Assembly: GCF_023571765.1 (NCBI RefSeq) | Contig: NZ_JAMJXC010000021.1 | Span: 1-64,000, forward strand | Length of the DNA: 64,000 nt | Reading direction: 5' to 3' | Origin: Xanthobacter aminoxidans | GTDB lineage: Bacteria > Pseudomonadota > Alphaproteobacteria > Rhizobiales > Xanthobacteraceae | Shown: piece by piece, positions 15,994 to 27,213 of the stretch | Position numbering within the stretch: the first letter of the stretch is position 1 | Layout: every line of letters starts with the position of its first letter | Made by a program: the position numbers and the translations under genes | The notes under the pieces: model-generated | Told to the model about the DNA's origin: nothing | What the model saw: only the letters and a program-made list of their open reading frames with translations | The model's database searches: none

Positions 15994-16272
15994 CGGCTTC
16001 CTCCCTTGCGCCTTCTGCGAGGCTTTCCGGCACCTGTCGGCGGCGGTCCTTGCGGCCGCGCCCGGTCCCGGCGGCGCCCTCATCACGGCGCGTTCTGGTC
16101 GGCGAGGAAAATACATAGGTCGTACTTGTCAGGCAACTTGGTTATCTGCATTATCCGCCTCGCCAGACGGACCGGCCACCACGCCGGACCGCAGCCGAAG
16201 GGCACGAAAACCGTGCCCGAGCAACGGTTTGAATCGCCCGGCCCGAACCGGGGTCGGCGGAGGGAGGAAACC
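15994..16272. promoter_or_regulatory. Divergent promoter region of the catabolic island
   Basis: This 279-base gap separates the minus-strand oxidoreductase operon from the plus-strand transporter operon. On the plus strand, TTGTCA (16126-16131) and CATTAT (16149-16154) are 17 bases apart and fit a housekeeping promoter. The palindrome-like TTGTCAGGCAA (16126-16136) resembles FadR-subfamily GntR operators and overlaps the -35 box. Binding by the 12673-13413 regulator is inferred. Confidence 0.45.
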
Positions 16273-17502
16273 ATGAAGTTGTTTGCGCGGGCGGCGATCG
16301 CCGCCGCAATGCTTGCTGCCGTGCCGCTGGCTGCGACCCAGCCCGCAGCGGCCCAGGGCACCGTGAAGTTCGGCGCTCTCTATCCCTTCTCCGGCACCCT
16401 CGCGCTGCTCGGCGACGAGAGCTTCCGCGGCTTCGAGCTGGCGGTGGAAGAGCGCAACGCGGCCGGCGGCCTCAACGGCCAGAAGATCGAGTTCATCAAG
16501 GGCGACGCGGTTGATCCCAACCAGGCGGTCGGCGAGGCGCGGCGCCTCACCTCGGTGGACAAGGTCTCGGCCATCTTCGGCACCTATTCCTCGTCTTTGT
16601 CGCTGGCGGCGACGCAGGTGACGGAACTCGCCAACATTCCCTATTTCGAGCTGGGCGCGATCTCCGATCCCATCACCGAGCGCGGCTTCAAGTACGTGTT
16701 CCGCACCAACGCCACGGCGCGCGACTTCGCCAACCGCATGGTCGATTCGATCATCGAGGCCATCGCCCCGGCACTCAACACCAAGCCCGGCGATCTCAAG
16801 ATCGGCATCATCCACGAGGACAGCCTCTACGGCCAGACCGTCTCCGGCTATCAGAAGGCCCGCGCCAAGGAGAAGGGCCTCAACGTGGTCGAGGTGCTGC
16901 CCTATTCGGCGAAGTCGGTGGACCTCACCCCGGTCATCCTGCGCCTGAAGTCCGCGGGTGCCGACGTGGTGCTCCAGACCTCCTACCAGAACGACACCGT
17001 GCTGTTCTTCCGCCAGATGAAGGACCAGGGCTACAAGCCCAAGGCGGTGATGGGCGCCGGCGGCGGCTATTCCACCCGTGACACCATGCAGGCCGTGGGC
17101 GCGGAGAACATGGAAGGCGCCCTCGACGTGGACTTCACCCAGTACAACACCAACCCCAAGGCGGCGCCCGGCATCACCGAGTTCGCGGCGAAGTACAAGG
17201 CCAAGTACGGCATCGATCCGCGCTCCGGCCACTCGCTCGCCAACTACATGGGCGCCAAGGTGTTCTTCGACGCCATCGCCAGCGCCAAGAGCACGGATGC
17301 CGACAAGGTGCGCGCCGCCGTCCTCGCGGTGGACATCCCGGTGGGCCAGACCGCGACCGGCTGGGGCGCCAAGTTCTCCGAGCAGGGCCAGAACACCCGC
17401 GCCGTGCCCTTCCTGATGCAGTGGCAGGGCGGCAACCTCGTCACCGTGTTCCCGACCGACGCCGCTGTCGCCAAGATGAAGACCGGCATCGGCGCCAACT
17501 GA
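16273..17502 (+). CDS. ABC transporter substrate-binding protein, branched-chain amino acid type
   Basis: A periplasmic binding protein of 409 residues. A signal peptide (MKLFARAAIAAAMLAAVPLAA...AAAQG) precedes a type-1 fold with KFGALYPFSGTLALLGDESFRG, AVEERNAAGGLNG and SVDKVSAIFGTYSS. This is the LivJ/LivK class, which in catabolic loci often binds aromatic acids, amides or polyols rather than leucine. An AGGGAGGAAA box precedes the ATG at 16273. The ligand is unknown. Confidence 0.85.
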   Translation: MKLFARAAIAAAMLAAVPLAATQPAAAQGTVKFGALYPFSGTLALLGDESFRGFELAVEERNAAGGLNGQKIEFIKGDAVDPNQAVGEARRLTSVDKVSAIFGTYSSSLSLAATQVTELANIPYFELGAISDPITERGFKYVFRTNATARDFANRMVDSIIEAIAPALNTKPGDLKIGIIHEDSLYGQTVSGYQKARAKEKGLNVVEVLPYSAKSVDLTPVILRLKSAGADVVLQTSYQNDTVLFFRQMKDQGYKPKAVMGAGGGYSTRDTMQAVGAENMEGALDVDFTQYNTNPKAAPGITEFAAKYKAKYGIDPRSGHSLANYMGAKVFFDAIASAKSTDADKVRAAVLAVDIPVGQTATGWGAKFSEQGQNTRAVPFLMQWQGGNLVTVFPTDAAVAKMKTGIGAN

Positions 17503-17540
17503 GCATCAAACTGAGGCGGCGGACCTCCCGCGCCGCCCTG

Positions 17541-17567
17541 CCCCGCCCGGTCTGGCTCCGGGCGGGG
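17541..17567 (+). terminator. GC-rich stem-loop after the binding-protein gene
   Basis: Arms CCCCGCCCGG (17541-17550) and CCGGGCGGGG (17558-17567) close a 7-base loop 38 bases after the stop. No T-run follows. It probably acts as a 3' stabiliser or partial attenuator that lets the binding protein be made in excess over the membrane subunits. Confidence 0.5.
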
Positions 17568-17695
17568 CCCTTCGACACCGGACCGGCGCAGCCCGCTGCG
17601 CCCTCGGCCGAAGCCGCGCCCCTGCCCCGGCGCGGCGCCGGTTCGCTGCGCCCCGACGGCACGCCTCACCCACCTGCGCACTGGAGCCAAGCGCG

Positions 17696-18568
17696 ATGGA
17701 CGTTCTTATCCAGCTGGTGCTCAACGGCATATTGCTCGGCAGCATGTATGCCATCATCAGCGTCGGCCTCACCCTGATCTTCGGCATCGTGCGGGTGGTG
17801 AACTTCGCCCATGGCGAGTTCCTGATGGTGGGCATGTATGCCGCCTATCTGCTGGCCGCGAAGTTCGGCCTGCACCCCTATGCCGCCGCGGTGCCCATCG
17901 TGATCCTGCTGTTCGCCATCGGCGCGGCGGTGCAGCGTTTCCTCATCCAGCCGCTGCTGGGGGCCGAGGAGCACATCCAGATCTTCGCCACCGTCGGCCT
18001 CTCCACCGCGCTGGTGAACCTCGCGCTGCTGGTGTTCGGCGCCGACCTCTATTCCATCCCCCCGTCGGCCGCGCAGGGCTCGGTGATGGTAGGCGGCTTC
18101 TCCCTGGTGAAGGGACAGCTCGTGATGTTCGTGTGCGCCCTGGCGCTGGTCGCCGGGCTGCACCTGTTCATGCAGTCCACCGCGCTCGGCCGCGCCATCC
18201 GCGCCACCGCGCAGAACCGCAATGCGGCGCTGCTGATGGGCGTGAAGGTGGACCAGATCTACGTCATCGCCTTCGGCATCGGCGCCGGCTGCGTGGGCCT
18301 CGCCGCGGCGCTGGTGATGCCGCTCTATCCGGTGACGCCCACCATCGGCACCTACTTCGTGCTCACCGCCTTCGTGGTGGTGGTGCTGGGCGGCATGCGG
18401 TCCATGTACGGCGCCTTCTTCGGCGCCATGATCATCGGCCTCGTGGACAGCCTCTCCGGCTACTACATCGCCCCCGACCTGAAGGAAGTCGTCTATTTCG
18501 CGCTCTTCCTCGCCATTCTCATCTTCAAGCCCACCGGCCTGTTCGGCCTCGGCCGCGGCACGGAGTGA
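17696..18568 (+). CDS. Branched-chain-type ABC transporter permease, LivH family
   Basis: An inner-membrane permease of 290 residues with about eight hydrophobic segments. The N-terminus (LIQLVLNGILLGSMYAIISVGLTLIFGI) and VVNFAHGEFLMVGMYAAY are hallmarks of LivH. ALGRAIRATAQNRNAALLMGV is the ATPase coupling loop. It lies 4 bases before the fused permease-ATPase gene. Confidence 0.87.
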   Translation: MDVLIQLVLNGILLGSMYAIISVGLTLIFGIVRVVNFAHGEFLMVGMYAAYLLAAKFGLHPYAAAVPIVILLFAIGAAVQRFLIQPLLGAEEHIQIFATVGLSTALVNLALLVFGADLYSIPPSAAQGSVMVGGFSLVKGQLVMFVCALALVAGLHLFMQSTALGRAIRATAQNRNAALLMGVKVDQIYVIAFGIGAGCVGLAAALVMPLYPVTPTIGTYFVLTAFVVVVLGGMRSMYGAFFGAMIIGLVDSLSGYYIAPDLKEVVYFALFLAILIFKPTGLFGLGRGTE

Positions 18569-18572
18569 TCCG

Positions 18573-20412
<1,840 letters not shown>

Positions 20413-20429
<17 letters not shown>

Positions 20430-21117
20430 CGTGACCGCCGGCTACGGCCGGACCGTCATCCTCCAGGGCCTCTCGCTGAACGTGGGGCGGGGCGAGGTGG
20501 TCACCATCATCGGCTCCAACGGCGCCGGCAAGACGACGCTCCTGCGCACCATCTCCGGCCTGGTGAAGCCCACCTCCGGCTCCATCGAGTTCGACGGCAA
20601 GCGCATCGACCGCATGAGCCCGGACGAGATCGTCGGCTCCGGCCTCATCATGGTGCCGGAGGCGCGCCAGCTCTTCCCTGTCATGACCGTGCGCGACAAC
20701 GTGCTGATGGGCGGCTACCACCCGAACGTCCGCGCCGGGATGATGGAGCGCTTCGAGGAAGTGTTGGACATCTTCCCCCGCGTCCGCGAGCGCCTCTCCC
20801 AGCTCGCCGGCTCCCTCTCCGGCGGCGAGCAGCAGATGGTGGCCATCGCCCGCGGGCTGATGGCGAAGCCGAAGCTCCTGATGCTGGACGAGCCCTCCCT
20901 CGGCCTCGCGCCCATCATCGTCGGGCAGATGTTCGACGTCATCGACCGCATCTGCAAGAGCGGCACCACGGTTCTCCTCGTGGAGCAGAAGGCGTTCCAC
21001 GCGCTGAAGATCGCCGACCGCGCCTATGTGATCGAGAACGGCGAGATCGCCATCGAGAACACCGGCGCGGGCCTGCTCGCCGACCCGCACATCAAGACCG
21101 CCTATCTCGGCATCTGA
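20413..21117 (+). CDS. Branched-chain-type ABC transporter ATPase, LivF family
   Basis: An ABC ATPase of 234 residues. Walker A is GSNGAGKTT, the signature is LSGGEQQMVAIARGL, and Walker B is LLMLDEPSLGLAP, the last being typical of LivF. It overlaps the preceding fusion gene by 17 bases. Together with the fused LivG half it supplies the two ATPase domains of the importer. Confidence 0.9.
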
Positions 21118-21133
21118 GACCGGACCTTTGCCC

Positions 21134-21988
21134 ATGACCGCGTCGACCACCGCCCCGACATCCCGCGAGATTTCCGGCCTCACCAAGGTCTACGGCATCC
21201 TCGCGGACCCCATCCATCACGTGAAGACACCGCAGATGCTCAACGCGCTCATGGCGCGCGAGGGCCGCGACGGCGTGATGGTGCCGTTCCACGTCTCCTC
21301 CGAGGAACTGCCCCGCCTCGTGGACGGGCTGAAGGCCATGAAGAGCCTCGGCGGCTTCGTGGTGACGGTGCCGCACAAGACCGCCATCGTGGACCTTCTG
21401 GACGAGGTCTCCGACAGCGCCCGCCGCATCGGCGCCTGCAACGTGGTGCGCCGGGAGGAAGACGGGCGGCTCATCGGCGACATGCTGGACGGCAAGGGCT
21501 TCGTCGGCGGGCTCATCGCGGCCGGTATCGATCCGAAGGGCAAGAGCGTCTATCTCGCCGGCGCCGGCGGGGCGGCCAATGCCATCGCCTTCGCCTTCGT
21601 GGAAGCCGGCGTCGCCCGCCTCACCATCGCCAACCGTACGCGGGCGAAGGCGGAAGACCTCGCCCAGCGCCTCGCCGAGGCCTTCCCAGGCGCCCCGGTG
21701 GAGATCGGCACCGCCGACCCCTCGGGTCACGACATCGTCGCCAACGCCACCTCGCTGGGGCTGAAGGCGGGCGATGCCCTGCCCCTTGATGCGTCCCGGC
21801 TGACGAGCGACCAGATCGTCGCCGAGGTCATCATGCAGCCGGAGGAAACCGCCATCCTCGCCGCCGCCAAAGCGAAGGGCTGCCGCACCCATCCCGGCAA
21901 GCCCATGCTGGTGTGCCAGCTCGATCTGATGGCCGACTTCCTCGGCATGCGCGCGCTCATCTCGCATTCCTCGGGAGCAGCCTCGTGA
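21134..21988 (+). CDS. Shikimate dehydrogenase-like NAD(P)-dependent oxidoreductase
   Basis: An AroE-family protein of 284 residues. The catalytic lysine is in VTVPHKTAIVDLLD, the aspartate in DMLDGKGFVGGL, and the cofactor loop is AGAGGAANAIAFAF followed by ANRTRAKAEDLAQRL. The two serines that hold the shikimate carboxylate in AroE (HSxSP) are replaced (HHVKTP), and NTDG is MLDG. These changes and its place in a catabolic operon suggest a different substrate. It starts at ATG 21134, 16 bases after livF, and overlaps the next gene (GTGA). Confidence 0.78.
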   Translation: MTASTTAPTSREISGLTKVYGILADPIHHVKTPQMLNALMAREGRDGVMVPFHVSSEELPRLVDGLKAMKSLGGFVVTVPHKTAIVDLLDEVSDSARRIGACNVVRREEDGRLIGDMLDGKGFVGGLIAAGIDPKGKSVYLAGAGGAANAIAFAFVEAGVARLTIANRTRAKAEDLAQRLAEAFPGAPVEIGTADPSGHDIVANATSLGLKAGDALPLDASRLTSDQIVAEVIMQPEETAILAAAKAKGCRTHPGKPMLVCQLDLMADFLGMRALISHSSGAAS

Positions 21989-22737
21989 CCGGCGCGCTGG
22001 CGGGCCGCTGTGCCCTCATCACCGGCGGCGCCTCGGGCATCGGCCTTGCCGTGGCGCGGGCCTTCCGGGCGGAGGGCGCCTCCCTCGTATTGCTCGACCT
22101 CGATCCCGCCGCCGCGTCCGTCGCGGAAGAGCTGGGCGAGACCCTCGCCGTCAAGGGCTCGGTGACGCGCAAGGCCGATATCGTGGCCGCTTTCGACGCC
22201 GCCGAGGTGCGGTTCGGGCCGGTGGACATCTGCCTCGCCAATGCCGGCGTCTCGCAGAATGCCCCCACCCTCTCGGTGAGCGAGGAGGAGTGGGAGCGGG
22301 TCATCTCCATCAACCTCACCGGCGTGTTCCTCACCGCGCAGGAAGCTGGCCGGCGGATGATCGCCCAGGGCGGCGGCTCGCTGCTGCTCATGGCCTCCAT
22401 GTACGGCATCGTCGCCGCGCCGGAGCGCATCGGCTACTGCGCCTCCAAGGCCGGCGTTGCCATGATGGCCAAGGCGCTCTCCTGCGAATGGGCACGCGAG
22501 GGCGTGCGGGTGAATGCCCTCGCCCCCGGCTACGTGCGCACCCCCTTCCTCGACGACCTCGCGCAGCGCGGCCGCCTCGACCTCGACAGGCTCAAGGCTC
22601 GCACCCCCATGGGCCGGCTGATCGAGACCGAGGAGGTGGCCCGCATGGCCGTTTTCCTCGCCTCTGACCAGGCAAGCGCCGTGACCGGTCAGGTCATGGC
22701 CGTCGATGGCGGCTGGACCGCCTACGGCTACCTCTGA
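21985..22737 (+). CDS. SDR-family oxidoreductase
   Basis: A short-chain dehydrogenase of 250 residues with TGGASGIGLA, acidic LLDLD for NAD, ANAGVS, a serine in LLMASMYG and catalytic YCASK. The VDGGWTAYGYL ending is typical. The GTG at 21985 overlaps the stop of the AroE-like gene. It is the third SDR of the island, so the substrate probably carries several hydroxyl groups oxidised in sequence. Confidence 0.83.
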   Translation: MTGALAGRCALITGGASGIGLAVARAFRAEGASLVLLDLDPAAASVAEELGETLAVKGSVTRKADIVAAFDAAEVRFGPVDICLANAGVSQNAPTLSVSEEEWERVISINLTGVFLTAQEAGRRMIAQGGGSLLLMASMYGIVAAPERIGYCASKAGVAMMAKALSCEWAREGVRVNALAPGYVRTPFLDDLAQRGRLDLDRLKARTPMGRLIETEEVARMAVFLASDQASAVTGQVMAVDGGWTAYGYL

Positions 22738-22874
22738 ACACGTCTGCGGCGGGTGCCGCAGGCGTACTGAACACAGCTCCCGGCAGGTGCCGGAAGCATC
22801 GAAATGAAACGTTTTAATTGACGGTCCCGACGCCACTCCGAGCGCAGGAGGACGCCGCGGCACGGAGACAAGAT

Positions 22875-25076
22875 ATGCCCGAGACCATTGCCCTTCATCC
22901 CGCCGCGCCCTGGGTCGAACTGAAGTCCACGGAGGCCGATTGGGCCGCCGCCGACCCGGCTTTGCTGAAGGAGCTGCTGGCACAGATGGCGCTCATCCGC
23001 GCCTTCGAGGAGAAGGTGCTTGAGCTGGCCGGCGAAGGCCTCGTGCACGGCCCGGCCCATTCCTCCATCGGCCAGGAGGGCGGCGCGGCCGGCTCCATCG
23101 TGGGCCTGCGCCCCACCGATCAGGTCAACGGCTCCCATCGCGGCCATCACCAGTTCCTCGCCAAGGCGCTTGCTTATGTGGCGCCCGGGCTCGATCCCAC
23201 CGCGCCGCTCAGCGACGACACCCACGCCCTGTTCCACCGCTCGCTCGCCGAGATCCTCGGCCTCGAGCCCGGCTTCGGCCACGGGCGCGGCGGCTCCATG
23301 CATCTGCGCTGGGGTGAGGCGGGGGCCATCGGCACCAATGCCATCGTCGGCGGCGGCGTGCCGCTGGCGGCGGGTGCCGCCTTCGCCCACAAGCGCGCGG
23401 GCACGGGGGATGTGGCCATCTCCTATTTCGGCGACGGCGCGGTGAACATCGGCGCGGTTCTGGAGACCATGAATCTCGCCGCCGCGTGGGATTTGCCGCT
23501 GCTCTTCTTCATCGAGAACAACGGCTACGCGGTCGCCACCACCGTGGAGGAGGCGACCCGCGAGACGCGCCTCTCCGGTCGCGGCACCGGCTTCGGCATT
23601 CCCTCCTGGAAGGTGGACGGCATGGACCCGCTGGCGGTCCATCTCGCCACGCAGGAAGCGCTGAAGATCATGCGCGCGGGCAAGGGCCCGGCGGTGATCG
23701 AGGCAGACGTCTACCGCTATTTCCACCAGAACGGCGCCTTGCCCGGCTCCGCCTTCGGCTATCGCACCAAGGAGGAAGAGGCTTCCTGGCGCGCCCGCGA
23801 TCCCATCAAGCGCACCGGCGCGGCGCTGGTGGCGCGCGGCGTGCTCACGCAGGATGATCTCGACGCCCTCACCGAACGCGCGCAGGCCGCCATGGCGGAC
23901 GCCGCCGCGCAGCTCGTCGAGACCGTGGGCAACAAGCGCCGGGTGATGCCCGGCATGTGGCCGGACGTGTCCTTCGTGGACGAGGGCATCCGCGGTGATC
24001 TCTCCGAACTCTCGGGCAAGCGCGCCGAGGAGGAGGCGACCTATCGCGGCCGCCTTTCCGAGCGCAAGTTCGTGGACGCCATCGCCGACGTGCTCCACCG
24101 CCGCTTCGAGACGGACGAGCGCTTCGTCATCATGGGCGAGGACATCCACAAGCTGAAGGGCGGCACCAACGGCGCCACGCGCGGCCTCGCCGCCGCCTTC
24201 CCGGACCGCTGCCTCGGCACGCCCATCTCCGAAGGCGCGTTCGCGGGCCTTGCCGGCGGCATCGCCATGGACCGGCGCTACCGGCCCATCATCGAGTTCA
24301 TGTATCCCGACTTCATGTGGGTCGCCGCCGACCCGGTGTTCAACCAGATCGGCAAGGCGCGGCACATGTTCGGGGCAGATGTTCCGGTGCCGCTGGTGCT
24401 GCGCACCAAGATCGCCATGGGCACGGGCTACGGCTCCCAGCATTCGCTGGACCCGGCGGGCGTGTTCGCCACCTCCCCCGGCTGGCGCATCGTGGCGCCC
24501 TCCACCCCGTTTGACTACGTGGGCCTGATGAATGCCGCGCTGACCTGCGAGGACCCCGTGCTCGTGATCGAGCATGTGGACCTCTACCAGACCTCCGGCG
24601 CCATTCCCGACGGCGACCTCGACTACATCATCCCCTTCGGCAAGGCGAAGGTGGTGCGGCCCGGGGCCGAACTCACCATCCTCACCTATTCCGCCATGGT
24701 CCACCGCAGCCGCGAGGCGGTGGAGGAACTGGGGCTCGACGCCGAGATCATCGACCTGCGCTCTCTCGACCGGGCCGGGCTCGACTGGGACACCATCGGC
24801 GAGAGCATCCGCAAAACCAACAACGTGCTGATCGTGGAGCAGGGCTCCCTCTCCACCTCCTACGGCGGCTTCCTCTCCGACGAGATCCAGCGCCGCTATC
24901 TCGACTGGCTTGACCAGCCGGTGCAGCGCGTGACCGGCAAGATCGCCTCGCCCACCATCTCCAAGGTGCTTGAGCGCGCCGCCTTCGCCGGCAAGGAAGA
25001 GGTCATCGCGGGCCTCGCCGTCACCATGGCCGCGAAAGGCACGCCGCTGCCGGGGATGCCCGGCGCCGCCCTCTAG
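22875..25076 (+). CDS. Fused E1 alpha-beta 2-oxoacid/acetoin dehydrogenase component
   Basis: A 733-residue thiamine-diphosphate enzyme. Residues about 30-340 are the E1 alpha half, with HRGHHQFLAKAL, GHGRGGSMHL and the ThDP motif GDGAVN...ENN. Residues about 395-733 are the E1 beta half (MGEDIHKLKGGTNGAT, PISEGAFAGLAGGIAMDRRYRPIIEFMYPDF). It resembles acetoin or branched-chain 2-oxoacid E1 enzymes. No E2 or E3 gene lies beside it, so it may borrow partners or act as a ThDP-dependent decarboxylase or lyase. The ATG at 22875 follows a GGAG box. Confidence 0.82.
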   Translation: MPETIALHPAAPWVELKSTEADWAAADPALLKELLAQMALIRAFEEKVLELAGEGLVHGPAHSSIGQEGGAAGSIVGLRPTDQVNGSHRGHHQFLAKALAYVAPGLDPTAPLSDDTHALFHRSLAEILGLEPGFGHGRGGSMHLRWGEAGAIGTNAIVGGGVPLAAGAAFAHKRAGTGDVAISYFGDGAVNIGAVLETMNLAAAWDLPLLFFIENNGYAVATTVEEATRETRLSGRGTGFGIPSWKVDGMDPLAVHLATQEALKIMRAGKGPAVIEADVYRYFHQNGALPGSAFGYRTKEEEASWRARDPIKRTGAALVARGVLTQDDLDALTERAQAAMADAAAQLVETVGNKRRVMPGMWPDVSFVDEGIRGDLSELSGKRAEEEATYRGRLSERKFVDAIADVLHRRFETDERFVIMGEDIHKLKGGTNGATRGLAAAFPDRCLGTPISEGAFAGLAGGIAMDRRYRPIIEFMYPDFMWVAADPVFNQIGKARHMFGADVPVPLVLRTKIAMGTGYGSQHSLDPAGVFATSPGWRIVAPSTPFDYVGLMNAALTCEDPVLVIEHVDLYQTSGAIPDGDLDYIIPFGKAKVVRPGAELTILTYSAMVHRSREAVEELGLDAEIIDLRSLDRAGLDWDTIGESIRKTNNVLIVEQGSLSTSYGGFLSDEIQRRYLDWLDQPVQRVTGKIASPTISKVLERAAFAGKEEVIAGLAVTMAAKGTPLPGMPGAAL

Positions 25077-25096
25077 TCCCATTCGGATCGAAGACG

Positions 25097-26701
25097 ATGG
25101 ACAGTTTCGATTACATCGTGGTGGGTGGCGGCACCGCAGGGTGCATCCTCGCCGCCCGGCTCTCGGAAGACCCGCGCCGGCGCGTGCTGCTGCTGGAGGC
25201 GGGCGGCACGGACAAGGGCTTCTGGGTGCCCATCCCGGCCGGCTTCTCCAAGCTTTTGTCGGGCAGCGCCTTCAACTGGCGCTTCAACACCGAGCCCGAG
25301 CCCAACACCTACGACCGCCCCATCGTGGTGCCGCGCGGCAAGGGGCTCGGCGGCTCCACGCTCATCAACGGCATGATTTTCGTGCGCGGGCAGAAGCAGG
25401 ATTTCGACGGCTGGGCCCAGCGCGGCGCCACCGGCTGGGGCTATGACGACGTCCTGCCCTATTTCAAGAAGTTCGAGCGCTTCGACGAGCCGGATGCGGA
25501 CCCCAGCGTGCGCGGCACGGACGGCCCCATCAGCATCGTGCGCGTGACGGAGCGGCCGGTGCTCTCCGAGGCCTTCCTCTCGGCGGCTGAAGAGGCCGGC
25601 TTTCCCCGCAATCCCGATTACAACGGGAAGGATCAGGAAGGCTTCGGCTATTATCAGGTGAACCAGCGCGGCGGCCGGCGCTGGACCGTGGTGGACGGCT
25701 ATCTGCGTCCTGCCCTCTCCCGCCCCAACCTCAAGGTCGTCACCCACGCGCAGGCCCTGCGGCTGGTGCTGGACGGCCGACGGGTGACGGGGGTGGTGTA
25801 TCGGCGAAATGGGAAGGAAGAGACGGCGTTCACGGCCGGCGAGGTGCTGCTCACCGCAGGCGCGGTGCAGTCACCCCATCTCATGGAACTCTCCGGCATC
25901 GGCCATCCGGACGTGCTGAAGGCAGCGGGCATCCCCGTGGTCCATGCGCTGCCGGGCGTCGGCAACAATTATCAGGACCATTTCGCCACCCGCATGAACT
26001 GGCGGGTGAAGGAGCCCATCACCCTCAACGAGCAGACGCGCGGCATCGCCCTCGCCAAGGCGGTGGCGCAGTATTTCCTCACCCGCAAGGGCATCCTCAC
26101 GCTGGGCACAGGCCTCGCCCATGGCTTCGTGAAGACCCGGCCGGGCCTCGCCGGGCCGGACGTGCAGTACTTCTTCATGCACGCGAGCTACGCCAACGCC
26201 GCCGACCGGGCGCTGGACCATCTGCCGGGCATGACCATCGGCGTCACCCAGTTGCGGCCCCACTCGGTGGGCTCGATCCATGCGAAGAGCGCCGACCCGC
26301 TGACGCCGCCGGCCATCCGGCCGAACTTCCTCGCCGTGGAGGAAGACCGCGCCTGTCTTGCCGCAGGCATGCGGATCGCCCGCGACATCGTCGGGCAGAC
26401 GGCGATGGACCCTTACCGCGCCTTCGAGATGAACCCCGGGCCGGACTGCCGGAGCGACGCCGACTTCGTGGAGTTCGCCCGCCGCACCGGGCAGACCATC
26501 TACCATCCCGTCGGCACCTGCAGCATGGGCACCGGGCCGCAGGCGGTGGTGGACCCGCACCTGCGCGTCGTCGGCCTTTCCGGCCTGCGCGTGGTGGACG
26601 CCTCGGTGATGCCGACGCTGGTCTCCGCCAACACGGCGGCGGCGGTGATGATGGTCGCGGAGAAGGCGGCCGATCTCATCAAGGCCGACGGCAGGGCCTA
26701 G
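25097..26701 (+). CDS. GMC-family FAD oxidoreductase (choline dehydrogenase-like)
   Basis: A flavoenzyme of 534 residues. The FAD motif DYIVVGGGTAGCILAARLSED is at the N-terminus. GKGLGGSTLINGMIFVRGQ is the first GMC signature, and GAVQSPHLMELSGIG the second. The catalytic His-Asn end is YHPVGTCSMG and SANTAAAVMM. GMC enzymes oxidise primary or secondary alcohols and pass electrons to oxygen or a quinone. It is last in the operon; a hairpin follows at 26732-26759. Confidence 0.87.
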   Translation: MDSFDYIVVGGGTAGCILAARLSEDPRRRVLLLEAGGTDKGFWVPIPAGFSKLLSGSAFNWRFNTEPEPNTYDRPIVVPRGKGLGGSTLINGMIFVRGQKQDFDGWAQRGATGWGYDDVLPYFKKFERFDEPDADPSVRGTDGPISIVRVTERPVLSEAFLSAAEEAGFPRNPDYNGKDQEGFGYYQVNQRGGRRWTVVDGYLRPALSRPNLKVVTHAQALRLVLDGRRVTGVVYRRNGKEETAFTAGEVLLTAGAVQSPHLMELSGIGHPDVLKAAGIPVVHALPGVGNNYQDHFATRMNWRVKEPITLNEQTRGIALAKAVAQYFLTRKGILTLGTGLAHGFVKTRPGLAGPDVQYFFMHASYANAADRALDHLPGMTIGVTQLRPHSVGSIHAKSADPLTPPAIRPNFLAVEEDRACLAAGMRIARDIVGQTAMDPYRAFEMNPGPDCRSDADFVEFARRTGQTIYHPVGTCSMGTGPQAVVDPHLRVVGLSGLRVVDASVMPTLVSANTAAAVMMVAEKAADLIKADGRA

Positions 26702-26731
26702 TCAGCGGCTGCGCTACGTCAAACGCCAAAA

Positions 26732-26759
26732 GCCGGCGCGGGGATTTTCCCCGGCCGGC
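26732..26759. terminator. Bidirectional stem-loop between GMC gene and infA
   Basis: GCCGGCGCGGGGA and TCCCCGGCCGGC are complementary with one bulge and a short T-rich loop. It lies between convergent genes, 30 bases after the GMC stop and 30 bases after the infA stop on the other strand. An AAAA tract to its left would act as a U-tract for the minus strand. Confidence 0.6.
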
Positions 26760-26789
26760 GCCGAACGCCCTGTCCGCGATCCCGAGGGA

Positions 26790-27065
26790 TCAGCGGCGGC
26801 GGAAATTCTGCTGACGGCGTGCGCCGGGCGGCGGGGCGTTGCCCTCGGCCTTGTGGCGGAAGTTGATCCGGCCGCGATCGAGATCGTAAGGCGACATCTC
26901 CACCACCACGCGGTCGCCCTCGATGGTGCGGATGCGGTTCTTCTTCATCTTGCCGGCCGCATAGGCCAGGATCTGGTGGTCGTTGTCGAGCCGGACCCGG
27001 AAATTGCCGTCCGGCAGCACTTCGGTCACAGTCCCCTCGAACTCCAGCAGTTCTTCCTTCGCCAT
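26790..27065 (-). CDS. infA: Translation initiation factor IF-1, C-terminally extended paralogue
   Basis: An S1/OB-fold protein of 91 residues that binds the ribosomal A site during initiation. The core [44 protein letters not shown] and [17 protein letters not shown] matches IF-1. It has 17 or so extra residues ([17 protein letters not shown]), whereas standard IF-1 is about 72. The divergence and the basic tail suggest a second copy beside a standard infA elsewhere. It lies downstream of the RhlE-like helicase gene on the same strand. Confidence 0.85.
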   Translation of the reverse strand: MAKEELLEFEGTVTEVLPDGNFRVRLDNDHQILAYAAGKMKKNRIRTIEGDRVVVEMSPYDLDRGRINFRHKAEGNAPPPGARRQQNFRRR

Positions 27066-27145
27066 ATAGTCGTCTCCAGCTGTCCCGCGACGCGGGACGA
27101 ATTTGGCGGGCTTATCTCACAAAATCGCCCGATTTCCCATAGGTG

Positions 27146-27181
27146 GGACACGCCGGCCCGGGAAAAAGACCCGGCGTGTCC
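27146..27181. terminator. Stem-loop between rhlE-like gene and infA
   Basis: Arms GGACACGCCGG (27146-27156) and CCGGCGTGTCC (27171-27181) are perfect complements around a 14-base loop containing GGGAAAAAGA. It sits 33 bases after the helicase stop on the minus strand, upstream of infA. No clear U-tract follows, so partial termination or RNA stabilisation is likely. Confidence 0.55.
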
Positions 27182-27213
27182 TGTTCAACGCAGTGTGACG
27201 CGCGAGCGGATGC

